This document shows, one piece after another, positions 43,101 through 54,778 of a stretch of DNA of 64,000 bases (positions are counted from its first letter, which is position 1; every line of letters begins with the position of its first letter). Position numbers and translations under genes: made by a program. Below the pieces are notes generated by a model that saw only the letters and a list, made by a program, of their open reading frames with translations, searched no databases and was not told the origin of the DNA. Source of the DNA: Sabellastarte sp. h YS-2021. Its lineage: Eukaryota; Annelida; Polychaeta; Sabellida; Sabellidae. The stretch is taken from positions 46,691,293 to 46,755,292 of the forward strand of contig OZ024927.1 in NCBI GenBank assembly GCA_964017235.1, read 5' to 3'.

Positions 43101-43325
43101 GAGTAAGAAATCTAAAATTCGCCACATATCTGAAATTCGCCACATGTGAAAATACTAATAAAATAAACGAATTGTGGTGAGATTTGTTGAATGTATAGTA
43201 AATTAAGGCTTTTTGAACTGAAAAATACCAATTTTTAGACAAAAAGATCATTTTCTTCATAAAATTAACTAAGGTTTTAGAGGTGGCGAATTTTAGATTC
43301 CTGGCGAATTTTAGATTTCTTACTC
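43101..43325. mobile_element. Mariner-like MITE with TA flanks
   Basis: The left end is GAGTAAGAAATCTAAAATTC. The right end, reverse complemented, is the same, and TA lies on both sides (43099-43100 and 43326-43327). The motif CTAAAATTCGCCA, or a close variant, occurs twice within each arm. The 225-bp element has no coding capacity. Confidence 0.75.
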
Positions 43326-44080
43326 TATCTCTGGGAGAGGACACAAACACAAAGCACAGTCCTAGGAATTATACCATCTCAACCCCTCAGATCTGAGGGG
43401 GAGGGCTTATCTGCTCCCCCACTGTAAGTGTGTATGTTATCTGAAGACCATGTAATTAATAGCCCATCATCTGCATGTGTCTTGAAGTTGTAAGTGACTA
43501 CTGTCTCTTTTAAAATGTGTTGCCAGTACTGGAAGAAAGCAAGTATACTTACCAAACCCAAACCACATATACCTGTTGAATATATGCTTGTAAAAAGAAG
43601 CATGTGTATACTGTTTCTATATTTTTCCTTCACTATAATTTAATGAATGAGTTGTATTTTATTGGTACATGCATTTATTATCTCCACCTAAGAGGTATTG
43701 TTGTAATGACCGTTTGTCTATCTGTTTGTCAGAAGGGTTACATAAATACTACTGCTTGGGTCACGGTCTGACTTAGATCCTATTAAATTTTGACTGATCT
43801 GGATCACTGTCTGGATACAAAATAATAATAATAAATAATAATAATCCAGAGACATGGTGTTACTTTTAAAAGATACCTTATCTAGAAAGGATGATAAATT
43901 TTTCAAGGCATGCAGACTGGTCTGTTTGTCTGTTCTCCCACAAAAAGTGTGAAAATTTCAACTCTTTATCACAATTTTCTCATTGACCATTGAAGGGATT
44001 TCTCCCTATCTTAGATATATGTACTACGACACAAGTAGATTCCCTTTTGTGAGTATCAGGCCATAGCTAAGTGATGAGTA
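43326..44080 (+). other. Mixed: unique sequence, then element fragments of the GTCAGCTGAC body class
   Basis: 43326-43676 is unique with no feature seen. At about 43677 TTATCTCCACCTAAGAGG starts what may be another hairpin-type head. From 43855 CCAGAGACATGGTGTTAC, TTTTAAAAGATACC and GAAAGGATGATAAAT match the bodies at 17.25 and 48.83 kb, continuing to CACAATTTTCTCATTGACCA. Confidence 0.5.
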
Positions 44081-44516
44081 ACTTGGGAGTCTATCTGAAT
44101 AGCTAAGTGAGTAATAGCTACTTTCTTACTTTTCAATACCTTCCACAGTGAGTACAATTACTTGTAAATTGAAAACTATTGCATTTCGAGTATTTTATCA
44201 ATATGTTATTCACGTCATTTTGGATCAGTTATAATGTAGAACAGTTGCAGACCTCTAGCTCATGCATTGCATAGCTGAGCAATAGCTACTATCAGGTTCT
44301 CCTGTTGAGTAAATCACTTGAAACTTGAAAACTATTGCATTTACAGTATTTTCTTTTAGTATGTTTTTCAACTAGTTTTCCATTAACTATAACATAATGA
44401 AATTGAAGACCTGTAGCTTTGCATAGCTGAGCAATAGCTACTTTCAGGTTATCACAGTTAAGTAAATCAGTTGTAACTTGAAAATTGTCGAGTAAATCAC
44501 TTGGAACTTGGAAAAT
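44081..44516 (+). repeat. 155-bp-family array, about 2.8 units
   Basis: Units with GAGTAATAGCTACTTTC, GTTATTCACGTCATTTTGG and GCAGACCTCTAGCTC belong to the same family as 49.1-50.6 kb. The array is cut at 44517 by a DIRS family B end. Confidence 0.75.
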
Positions 44517-44822
44517 TGCAAATTTAATGAGTAAATTAAATTTTTAAAAGTTAATACCCTATCCAATGGACAATTGCTAATCTGGTCGGCGCAGACCGGC
44601 CCGCCAAACAAAAGAAATATTTGTCCTGTGTTTCCACCGGCTGGCCAGTCCCACTGTGCATTCACCAGGTTGCGCATCATACTTTCTTCCTGTCTAGACA
44701 GCGTGACGTCATAGCATCTTTTTCGTTGTCTAAACCTATTCCACTAGTAAATTGACAGTGGGGCCAGTTGGGAGGGCCTTGCATGTCCATTGGATAGGGT
44801 ATTAACTTATAAAAATTTAATT
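44517..44822 (-). mobile_element. Isolated DIRS family B terminal piece, inverted
   Basis: This is the reverse complement of about 6940-7257: ATACCCTATCCAATGGACAA at one end, CTTCCTGTCTAGACAGCG and CATAGCATCTTTTTCG inside, and TGTCCATTGGATAGGG at the other end. Both ends carry the inverted motif with about 40 bp of pairing. It is either a solo end left by recombination or a small non-autonomous derivative. Confidence 0.75.
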
Positions 44823-45530
44823 GTATCCCCGACCCGATTGTATCCCCGACGCGAAGCGGGGATACTATGGATTCATCATCGTTGTCGTCCGCGTCCGCAG
44901 AGATTTCTTGTTAGCGACCTACAGTCCACATTTCTTTCCGGATTTCTTTCATATTTGGCAGGTGGCTTGATATGGTAGAGGACTCACCACCCTATCTTTT
45001 TGGTAGGCTTTATGTCTAAATTAGGCCCGTGGTAGACAAAAATGTCTAAAATGTGGAATATTGCTTGTTAGCGACCTACAGTCCACATTTCTTTCCGGAT
45101 TTCTTTCATATTTGGCAGGTGGCTTGATATGGTAGAGGACTCACCACCCTATCTTTTTGGTAGGCTTTATGTCTAAATTAGGCCCGTGGTAGACAAAAAT
45201 GTCTAAAATGTGGAATATTGCTTGTTAGCGACCTACAGTCCACATTTCTTTCCGGATTTCTTTCATATTTGGCAGGTGGCTTGATATGGTAGAGGACACG
45301 CCACCCTATCTTTTTGGTAGGCTTTATGTCTAAATTAGGCCTGTGGTAGACAAAAATGTCTAAAATGTGGAATATTGCTTGTTAGCGACCTAAAGTCCAC
45401 ATTTCTTTCCAGATTTCTTTCATATTTGGCAGGTGGCTTGGTATGCTAGAGGACTCGCCACCCTATCTTTTTGGTAGGCTTTATGTCTAAATTAGGCCTG
45501 CGGTAGACAAAAATGTCTAAAATGCATTAA
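44821..45530 (+). mobile_element. Hairpin-headed element (TTGTATCCCCGAC class) with 157-bp array
   Basis: TTGTATCCCCGAC occurs twice (44821 and 44838); the second forms a hairpin with GCGGGGATAC. CATCGTTGTCGTCCGCGTCC and GAGATTTCTTG follow. Units start CTTGTTAGCGACC at 44908, 45064, 45221 and 45378. Each contains TTTCATATTTGGCAGGTGG and GGTAGGCTTTATGTC. No 3' end is recognised. Confidence 0.82.
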
Positions 45531-46653
45531 AAGTCATGAAATCATGCACTAAATCACTTATAACTTGAAAAGTGTTGCATTTAGAGCATTTTGTTAAAAT
45601 ATGTTATTCAGATACTTTTTTCATAGCTACAACATGGTGAGTAACTTGGTTGTCTGTCTCAATAGTTAAGTGAGTAATAGCTAATTTTGGACTTTTCAGT
45701 AACTTCCATCATGAGTAAAATCACTTGTAACTTGAAAACTATTACATTTACACAATTTTGTATAAATATGTTATTCAGCTACTTTTGGGTCAGCTATAAC
45801 ATAGTAAAATTTCAGACCTGTAGCTCATGGCATAGCTGAGTAATAGCTACTTTTAGGTTATCACTGTTGAGTAAATTACTTATAACTTGAAAAGTATTAC
45901 ATTTAGAGTATTTTGTTTCGATATGTTATTCACCTATTTCGGAGTCAGCTATAACATAGTGAAGTTCCACACCTGTGGCTCATTGCATAGCTGAGTAATA
46001 GCTACTTTGAAGTTCACACTGTTGAGTAAATCAGTTGTAGTTGGAAAACTATTGCATTTACCGAAATTTGTGTAAATATGTTATTCAGCTACTTTTGGGT
46101 CAGCTATAACATAGTGAAATTACAGACCTGTAGCTCATGGCACAACTGAGCAATAGCTATTTTCAGGTACTGACTGTTGAGTAAATGACTTGTAACTTGA
46201 AAAATATTGCATTTGGAGTATTTTGTTAAAATATGTTGTTCACCTACTTTTGGGTCAGCTATAACATCATGAAATTACAGACTTATAGCTCATGGCATAG
46301 CTGAGCAATAGCTATTTTCAGGTTCTCACTATTGAGTAAATCAGTTGTAACTTGAAAACTATTGCATCTACAGTATTTTGCTTAAATATGTTGTTCACCT
46401 AATTTTGGGTCAGCTATAACATAGAAAAGATTCAGACATGTAGCTCATTGCATAGCTGAGTAATAGCTACTTTGAGGTTATCACTGTTGAGTAAATCAGT
46501 TATAACGTGAAAACTATTACATTTACAGTATTTTGTTTAAATATGTTATTCACATAATTTTTGGTCAGCTATAACAGAGTGAAATTGCAGACCTCTATGT
46601 CATGGCATAGCTTACCAATATCTACTTTCAGGTTCTCACTGTTGAGTAAATCA
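45531..46653 (+). repeat. 155-bp-family array, about 7 units
   Basis: Units carry TTATTCAGCTACTTTTGGG, TCAGCTATAACATAG, GACCTGTAGCTCATGGC and CACTGTTGAGTAAAT. Spacing varies between about 145 and 177 bp. The array is cut by the head at 46654. Confidence 0.85.
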
Positions 46654-48004
46654 TTGTATCCACTGGATAGCCGCAGTGTGTAGAGAGATTTCACCATTAC
46701 CGCTCTAACAAAAAAAGTATTATAGCTAGCCTTCTCAAGTTTGCAAGGTATATTAGAGGGTGCACCACAGTATTCTATTGGTAGGCTTTATGTCTAAATT
46801 AGGCCTGTGGCTAAATTACTTGCCTACTAAAAATGAGTAATTCTGCATTTTCTCTAAAAGTATTGCAGATAGCAAATTTTTCTTAAATAACTCATTCACC
46901 TACTTTTGGGAGAGCTTTCACATGCTGAAGTTCCAGACCTGTAGGTAATTACTCACCTACTCAAAATGAGTAAATGCGAATTATCTCTAAAAGTATTGCA
47001 GATAGCCAATTTTTCTCAAATAACTCATTCACCTACTTTTGGGAGAGCTTTCACATGGTGAAGTTTCAGACCCGTAGGTAATTACTCACCTACTCAAAAT
47101 GAGTAAATGCGAATTATCTCTAAAAGTATTGCAGATAGCCAATTTTTCTCAAATAACTCATTCACCTACTTTTGGGAGAGCTTTCACTTGGTGAAGTTTC
47201 AGACCCGTAGGTAATTACTCACCTACTGAAAATGAGTAAATGCAAATTATCTCTCAAAGTATTGCAGATAGCCAATTTTTGTCAAATAACTCATTCACCT
47301 ACTTTTGGGAGACCTTTCACTTGGTGAAGTTTTAGACCTGTAGTTAATTATTCACCTACTCAAAATGAGTAAATGCTAATTATCTCTAAAAGTATTGCAG
47401 ATATCCAATTCTTATCAAATAACTTATTCATCTACTTTTGGGAGAGCTTTGACATGGTGAAGTTCCAGACCCGTAGGTAATTACTCACCTACTGAAAATG
47501 AGTAAATTCGAATTATCTCTAAAAGCATTGTAGATCACCAATTTTTCTCAAATAACTTATTCGCCTACTTTTGAGAGAGCTTTCACTTGGTGAAGTTTCA
47601 GACCCATAGCTAATTATTCACCTACTCAAAATGAGTAAATGCAAATTATCTCTACAAGTATTGCAGATAGCCAGTATTTCTCAAATAACTCATAAATATG
47701 AAAACAACTTATAGGAAGTCATGGGCTGCAAATCTTTTCATGTGGTCAGATTTGACCTTGGGCCCCTCCTGCTTATTATTGGTCCTAGAGGTTTGCAATG
47801 TGAAAACGACTTATAGGAAATCATGGGTTGTGAATCTTTCGATGTGGTCAGACTTCACCTTGGGCCCCTGCTACAGGGTCAAATAAGGGTAGCCAAACTT
47901 AAAAGTGCTTTCAGCTTGCTTATTAACGAAAAATGCTGTTTATCTTGTAAACTATGTTAGTTGGCCTTTGTCGGTGGATACGTCCAGCATCTGGCCACAG
48001 ATGC
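46654..48004 (+). mobile_element. Hairpin-ended element (TTGTATCCACC class) with 133-bp and 146-bp units
   Basis: The head TTGTATCCACTGGATAG is followed by GAGATTTCACCATTACCG and the core GCTCTAACAAAAAAAG, then TTCTCAAGTTTGCAAGG. The body has about 6.5 diverged 133-bp units (46815-47695), then about 1.6 units of the 146-bp type. The 3' end TCGGTGGATAC (47971-47981) complements the head and is followed by a perfect hairpin GCATCTG GCCA CAGATGC (47987-48004). This is one of the clearest complete members. Confidence 0.8.
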
Positions 48005-48013
48005 GTCCTTAGT

Positions 48014-48160
48014 CTAGCTTACTTATTAAATTTGCAATTTTATTGCATTAATACATCCTATCCAATGGACAATTGCTGAATAACTACCGCTTGGCAGGCG
48101 GGTAAGTCAAAAGAGACTTAAGTGTACTCATAAACTAGAAATAGGACGCCCTGTTGATAG
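48014..48160 (+). mobile_element. DIRS family B left-end fragment
   Basis: CTTACTTATTAAATTTGC, then TTTTATTGC and ATCCTATCCAATGGACAATT, is the reverse complement of the left half of the internal complementary region at 6.84-6.93 kb. That marks it as a left terminus. The sequence remains similar to the inverted 6.79-6.84 kb for a further ~40 bp, then stops. 48161-48289 holds nothing recognised. Confidence 0.72.
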
Positions 48161-48289
48161 TAGCTGCGACATATGAATAGAAACAGGATAGCATAGAAGA
48201 ACACACATTATCATGTTATGTCCATCCCATGCACCTTAAATATTTATTAGTATACATGTAAATTATTTCAGCTTCATGCCTTTTTGCAT

Positions 48290-48725
48290 TGGTTGGGTCG
48301 AGAATTTCGACGAAATCGCTCTATCTTGCATGGTTAAGGAGACAGAAGCAAATTTCTGTTTTTCAATTTTTGGCAAATATTCAAAATGGCCGCCATTTAG
48401 GGAAGAGGAAAATTTTTTGAAAATTGCCAGGAGTACATTACTTAGTTAACCTGTGGGTCAAAAATTTTGACGAAATCACTCTATTTTGCACGGTTAAGGG
48501 GATAAGCAAAGTTGTGTTTTTCCATTTTTGGCAAAAATTCGAAAATTCGAAATGGCCACCATTTTGGGGGAGGGGAAAATTTTTTGAAAATTGCCAAGAG
48601 TACATTCCTCAGATACCCTATGGGTCGAAAATTTTGACGAAATAGAAGCAAATTTGTGTTTTGCCATTTTTGGCAAAAATTCGAAAATTCAAAATGGCTG
48701 CCATTTTTGGAGAGGGGAAAATTTT
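48290..48725 (-). repeat. 169-bp-family array in inverted orientation, about 2.5 diverged copies
   Basis: Read on the minus strand it shows AGAGCGATTTCGTCGAAAT, ATTTTGAAT and CAAAATGGCGGCCATTTTG-type motifs. On the plus strand these appear as GACGAAATCGCTCTATCTTG and AAAATGGCCGCCATTT. Confidence 0.8.
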
Positions 48726-49095
48726 TATGTCAGCTGACTGACAAGTATGGCATCACTCTGCGGCGTCCGCGTCTGTGTATGCGTCCGCGTACGCGTGACA
48801 AACTTCTTCTCCAAAACTACAAGACCCAGAGACATGCTGTTTTTTTTAAAAGATACCTTAACTATCGAGGATGATAAATCGTAAAATTCATGCAGATCTG
48901 TCTGTTCGTCTGTTTGCCAGAGCCATTACAAGTGAGGTACCCCCACCAAAAGTGTGAAAATTTTAACACTTGATCACAATTTTCTCATTCACTATTGCGG
49001 GTATTTTTCTCATATCTTGCATAGATGTAATAGGCCACTAGTAGAGTACCTTGTGTGAATATAAGACCTGTCTTAATTTTTTTTTTATTAATTTT
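48726..49095 (+). mobile_element. Hairpin-headed element fragment (TATGTCAGCTGAC class)
   Basis: TATGTCAGCTGAC is followed by GGCATCACTCTGCGGCG, GTCCGCGTACGCGTGACAAA, CTTCTCCAAAACTACAAG and AGAGACATGCTG, then TTTAAAAGATACC. It is the fullest of three copies (the others are at 17193 and 43855). It leads into a 155-bp-family array. Confidence 0.7.
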
Positions 49096-50586
49096 TAAAA
49101 TAATTTTTAATGCAATAAAATTCATGAAATCATGCGCTAAATCAATTATAACTTGAAAAGTATTGCATTTAGAGCATTTTATTAAAATATGTTATTCAGC
49201 TACTTTTTCCATAGCTACAACATGGTGAGTAACTTGGGTGTCTATCTCAATAGCTAAGTGAGTAATAGCTACTTTTGGACTTTTCAGTAACTTCCATCAT
49301 GAGTAAAATCACTTGTAACTTGAAAACTATTGCATTTAGAGAATTTTGTGTAAGTATGTTATTCAGCTACTTTTGGGTCAGCTATAACATAGTAAAATTT
49401 CAGACCTGTAGCTCATGGCATAGCTGAGTAATAGCTACTTTTAGGTTATCACTGTAGCGTAAATCACTTATAACTTGAAAAGTATTGTATTTAGAGTATT
49501 TAGTTTCATATGTTGTTCACCTACTTTTGGGTCAGCTATAACATAGTAAAATTTCAGACCTGTAGCGCATGGCATAGCTGAGTAATAGCTACTTTCAGGT
49601 TATCACTGTTGAGTAAATCACTTATAACTTGAAAACTATTGCATTTACAGTAATTTGTTTGTATATGTTATTCAGCTACTTTTGGGCCAGCTATAACATA
49701 GTAAAATTTCAGACCTGTAGCTCATGGCATAGCTGAGTAATAGCTACTTTTAGGTTATCACTGTTGAGTAAATCACTTATAATTTGAAAAGTATTGTATT
49801 TAGAGAATTTAGTTTCATATGTTATTCACCTATTTTGGGGTAAGCTATACCATGGTAAAATTCCAGACCAATGGCTCATTGCTTAGCTGAGTAATAGCTA
49901 CTTTCAGGTTATCACTGTTGAGTAAATCACTTATAACTTGAAAACTATTGCATTTACAGTAATTTGTTTGTATATGTTATTCAGCTACTTTTGGGTCAGC
50001 TATAACATAGTAAAATTTCAGACCTGTAGCTCATGGCATAGCTGAGTAATAGCTACTTTCAGGTTATCACTGTTGAGTAAATCACTTATAACTTGAAAAC
50101 TATTGCATTTACAGTAATTTGTTTGTATATGTTATTCAGCTACTTTTGGGTAAGCTATAACGTAGTAAAATTTCAGACATGTAGCTCATGGCATAGCTGA
50201 GTAATAGCTACTTTGAGGTTATCACTGTTGAGTAAATCACTTATAACTTGAAAACTATTGCATTTACAGTAATTTGTTTGTATATGTTATTCAGCTACTT
50301 TTGGATCAGCTATAACATAGTAAAATTTCAGACCTGTAGCTCATGGCATAGCTTAGTAATAGCTACTTTCAGGTTATCACTGTTGAGTAAATCACGTATA
50401 ACTTGAAAACTATTGCATTTACAATAATTTGTTTGTATATGTTATTCAGCTACTTTTGGGTCAGCTATAACATAGTAAAATTTTAGACCTGTAGCTCATG
50501 GCATAGCTGAGTAATAGCTACTTTCAGGTTATCACTGTTGAGTAAATCACTTATAACTTCAAAAGTATTGCATTTAGAGTATTTAG
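49096..50586 (+). repeat. 155-bp tandem array, about 9.5 copies
   Basis: Phases of GTTATTCAGC at 49976, 50131, 50286 and 50441 give an exact 155-bp period in the later units. The first units are older and more variable. The array ends where a TTGTATCCACC head begins. Confidence 0.92.
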
Positions 50587-52218
50587 TTGTATCCACCGGA
50601 CAGCAGGATATGTTCCTCATTATAAAATCTTGACTGCAAATATTTGGGTCCTCAATTTGAAAAAAAAAAACAAAACAACATGGCCGCCACAGGTGTTTCT
50701 TTATCAGTCATGAAAAGTGGTTATAGGTCGCTTATTATCGGTCCTAGAGGTTTGGGATGGTAAACCAACATATAGGAAATCATGGGCCGGGAATCTTTTG
50801 GTGTGGTCGGATTTGACCTTGGACCCCTCCTTCAAGGTCAAACGAGGATAACCAAACTTAAAAGTGCTTATAACTCGCTTATTATTGGTCCTACAGGTTT
50901 GGGATGGTAAACCAACATATAGGAAATCATTGGCCTGGATTCTTTTGGTGTGGTCGGATTTGACCTTGGACCCCTCTTTCAAGGTCAAACGAGGATAGCC
51001 ACACTTAAATGTGCTTATAGCTCACTTATTATTGGTTCTAGAGGGTTGGGATGATAGAACAACCTATAGGAAATCACGGGCTGGGTATCTTTTGGTGTGG
51101 TCAGATATGACCTTGGACCCCTCCTTCAAGGTCAAATGAGGATACCCAAACTTAAAAGTGCTTATAACACGCCTATTATTGGTCCTAGAGGTTTGGGATG
51201 GTAAACCAACCTAAAGGAAATCATGGGCTGGGAATCTTTTGGTATTGTCGGATTTGACCTTGGACCCTCCTTCAAGGTCAAACGAGGATAGCCAAACTGA
51301 AAAGTGTTTTTAAGTCGCTTATTATTGGTTCTAGAGGTTTGGGATGGTGAACCAACCTATAGGAAATCATGGGCCTGGATTCTTTTGGTGTGGTTGGATT
51401 TGACCTTGGACCTCTCTTTCAAGGTCAAACAAAAATAGCCAAACTTAAAAGTGGTTATAACTTGCTTATTATTGGTCCTAGAGATTTGGGATGGTAAACC
51501 AACCTATAGGAAATCATGGGCCTGGATTCTTTTGGTGTAGTCGGATTTGACCGTGGACCCCTCTTTCAAGGTCAAAAGAGGGTAGCCAAACTTAAAAGTG
51601 CTTATAGCTCGCTTATTATTGGTCCTAGAGATTTGGGATGGTAAACCAACCTATAGGAAATCATGGGCCTGGATTCTTTTGGTGTGGTCGGATTTGACCT
51701 TGGACCCCTCCTTCAAGGTCAAACAAAAATAGCCAAACTTAAAAGTGCTTATAACTTGCTTATTATTGGTCCTAGAGGTTTGGGATGGAAAACCAACCTC
51801 TAGGAAATCATGGGCTGAGAATCTTTTGGTGTGGTCAGATTTCACCTTGAAACCCTCCTTCAAGGTCAAACGAGGATAGCTAAACTTAAAAGTGCTTATA
51901 GCTCGCTTATTATTAGTTCTAGAGGTTTGGAACGGAAAACCAACCTATAGGAAATAATGGGCTGGGAATCTTTTGATGTGATCAGATTTGACCTTTGGCC
52001 CCTCTTTGAAGGTCATATGAGGAAAGCCAAAATTAACAGTGCTTATATCTCGCTTATTTGTGTTCCTAAAGGTTTGCAATGTCACACCAACCCATAGGAA
52101 TCATGGGCTAAGAATCTTTTGACATGGTCAGATTTCACCTTGAGCTCCAAGGTTAAGCATGTTTTAATGGCTTTTGTGAGTTTTCTGGTGGATACAATTT
52201 GCATCAGTTCTCCGATGC
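50587..52218 (+). mobile_element. Complete hairpin-ended element (TTGTATCCACC class) with ten 146-bp units
   Basis: The head TTGTATCCACCGGACAGC is followed by an ACAACATGGCCGCCACAGG segment. An array of 146-147-bp units runs from about 50705 to 52150. The 3' end CTGGTGGATACAA (52185-52197) complements the head. It is followed by a hairpin GCATC...GATGC at 52201-52218. The flanks on both sides are 155-bp-family sequence (TTTAGTTGTATCC on the left; GTGTTATTCACATATTTTGG on the right), so this is an insertion into that array. Confidence 0.85.
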
Positions 52219-52480
52219 TATAGGTCTAGTTTCAGTGTGTTATTCACATATTTTGGGGTCAGCTATAACATAGTAAAATTAAAACTATTGCATTTGCAAT
52301 ATTTTCTTTAAATATGTTTTTAACTTACTTTTTACACCTTAACAGTTACCTTCTTAGTTTTCTTCCAAACACCATTTCCAGGGCACAACTTTTCTGTTTT
52401 TTTCTTCTGTCACTTCTACTCTGAAACTCAAAACACACAGTCAGCTGACACAGAGCCCGTTCACGGGCACTGATTGCTTG
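52219..52480 (+). repeat. 155-bp-family remainder and its 3' tail
   Basis: It resumes the array interrupted at 50587 and runs into the tail CATTTCCAGGGCACAACTT, CACTTCTACTCTGAAACTC, AACACACAGTCAGCTGACAC, which matches the tail at 20.70-20.85 kb. Confidence 0.75.
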
Positions 52481-52960
52481 TTTGAAAATTGGCAAGAGTA
52501 CATGGTTCAGATACCCTGTGGGTCGAAAATTTCGACGAAATCGCTCTATCTCGCACGGTTTAGGAGATAGAAGCAAATTTGTGTTTTGCCATTTTTGGCA
52601 AAAAATCGAAAATTCAAAATGGCCGCCATTTTTCGGGAGGGGAAAATTTTTTTGAAAATTGCAAAGAGTTCATTTATTAGATACCCTGTGGATCGAAAAT
52701 TTCAACAAAATCGCTCTATTTTGCACGGTTAAGGAGATAGAAGCAAATTTGTGTTTTGCCATTTTTGGCGAAAATTCAAAATGGCCGCCACTTTTGGGGA
52801 GGGGAAAAGTTTTTGAAAATTGCCAAGAGTGCATTGATCAGATACCCTGGTGGTCGAAAATTTCGACGAAATCGCTCTATCTCGCACGGTTAAGGAGATA
52901 GAAGTAAATTTGTGTTTTGCAAATTTGCCTTTTTCAGTACTCAAAATAGCCAATTAATCA
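52481..52960 (-). repeat. 169-bp-family array, inverted, about 2.8 diverged copies
   Basis: Plus-strand motifs are CGAAATCGCTCTATCTCGCA, AGGAGATAGAAGCAAATTTG and AAAATGGCCGCCATTTTT. It matches the inverted array at 48.3 kb better than the plus-strand arrays. Confidence 0.8.
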
Positions 52961-52965
52961 TTTAA

Positions 52966-53302
52966 TTGTATCCCCGGCGCAAAGCGGGGATACTATGGAT
53001 TCATCATCGTCGTCATCCGCAGATAGCCAGTATTTCTCAAATAACTCATTCACCTACATTTTGGAGAGCTTTCACATGCTAAAGTTTTTTTATGAATTTT
53101 TAAAATAATTTTTAATGCATTAAAATTAATGAAATCATGCACTAAATCAATTATAACTTGAAAAGCTACTAAAATAAGTAAATGCCTTTTGTCTTTAAAA
53201 GTATTGCAGTAAAACATTATAGTGCCTCTCGCTTGTTGCCACTTCTACATGTGCCTCCATCTCACAAGAAAATCTATATTCCACTAGCTTTAGTACATCT
53301 AA
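52966..53302 (+). mobile_element. Hairpin head (TTGTATCCCCGGC class) joined to fragments of three array families
   Basis: TTGTATCCCCGGCGC, then AAAGCGGGGATACTATGG and TCATCATCGTCGTCATCCGC, break off after ~60 bp into a 133-bp-type unit. Short 155-bp-type and 143-bp-type pieces follow, then the tail CTTCTACATGTGCCTCCATC. It is a mosaic of ends and bodies within 340 bp. Confidence 0.65.
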
Positions 53303-54778
53303 TTGTATCCACCGGATGCTTTGGTTTAGCGTTCGTTACGCCGCCGCCGACGCCGCGCATAGAGAGATTTTCGGCGTTAACGCTCTAAGAGGAAAACAAC
53401 AGCAGCTAGGTTCACCAAATTTGCAGGATATCTTCATTGGGGGGTAAGCTTCTCTGGGAAGGAAAATAGCTTCATTCTGAAAAACAAGATGGCCGCCATG
53501 GGCATTTCTTTGAAAATAATCTACATTTTTCTACTGGCTGTTCCTCATAGGTAGAAGGTTGAATCTCTTCATAGGTGATATGTATGACACATATACATGT
53601 CCTCTACAACCTTGCACACATTTGACCTTGAAGCTCCTAATTCAAGGTCATCCACAGAGTGCCGAAGTAACCCACATAACGGACTTTAAAAGTGCCTATA
53701 TCTCCCTTATTTTTGGTCCTAGAGGTTTGCAATGTGAAGTCAACCTATAGGAAATCATGTGCTGCGAATCTTCTGATGTGGTCGGATTTGACCTTGGACC
53801 CCTCCTTCAAGGTAAAACGAGGACAGCCAAACTTAAAAGTGCTTATAACTCGCTTATTATCGATCCTAGAGGTTTGGGATGGTTAACCAACATATAGGAA
53901 ATCATGGGCTGGGAATCTTCTGGTGTGGTCGCATTTGACCTTGGGCCCCTCGTTCAAGGTCAAACGAGGACAGCCAAACTTAAAAGTGCTTATAACTCAC
54001 TTATTATTGGTCCCAGAGGTTTGGGATGGTAAACCAACCTATAGGAAATCATGGGCTGGGAATCTTCTGGCGTGGTCGGATTTGACCTTGGGCCCCTCAT
54101 TCAAGGTCAAACGAGGACAGCCAAACTTATAAGTGCTTATAACTCGCTTATTATTGGTCCTAGAGGTTTGGGATGGGAAACCAACATATAGGAAATCATG
54201 GGCTGGGAATCTTCTGGTGTGGTCGGATTTGACCTTGGGCCCCCTCCTTCAAGGTCAAATGAGGATAGCCAAAGGTAAAAGTGCTTATAACTCACTTTTT
54301 ATTGATCCTAGTGGTTTGGGATGGTAAACCAACATACAGGAAATCATGCACGGGGAATCTTCTGGCATGGTCAGATTTGACCTTGGGCCCCTCCTTCAAG
54401 GTCAAGTGAGGACAGCCAAACTTAAAAGTGCTTATAACTTGCTTATTATTGGTCCTAGAGGTTTGGAATGGTAAACCAACATATAGGAAATCATGGGCTG
54501 GGAATCTTCTGGTGTGGTTGGATTTGACCTTGGGCCCCTCGTTCAAGGTCAAATGAGGACAGCCAAACTTAAAAGTGCTTATAACTCACTTATTATTGGT
54601 CCCAGAGGTTTGGGATGGTAAACCAACCTATAGGAAATCATGGGCTGGGAATCTTCTGGCGTGGTCGGATTTGACCTTGGCCTTTGACCTTGGCCTTGGC
54701 CTTTGACCGGATTTGACCTTTGACCGAGGTCAAACGAGGATAGCCAAACTTAAAAGTGCTTATAACTTGCTTATTATT
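53303..54778 (+). mobile_element. Hairpin-headed element (TTGTATCCACC class) with 7.5 units of 146 bp
   Basis: The head TTGTATCCACCGGATGC is followed by ACGCCGCCGCCGACGCCG, the core GTTAACGCTCTAAGAGG and CACCAAATTTGCAGGATA, and AACAAGATGGCCGCCATGGG. It is very similar to 8903-9602. The array (53680-54775) ends in a local burst of TGACC half-sites (54661-54735). It is broken by the element at 54779, and no 3' end is seen. Confidence 0.78.

Noticed and set aside
48299..48725. Inverted 169-bp units as evidence for a large inversion
   Set aside because: They are diverged from the plus-strand arrays and occur twice in independent contexts, so separate insertion in the other orientation is simpler.
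53182..53388. 68-residue frame crossing 53.2-53.4 kb
   Set aside because: It spans the junction between an array tail and a new hairpin head, so it joins unrelated sequences.
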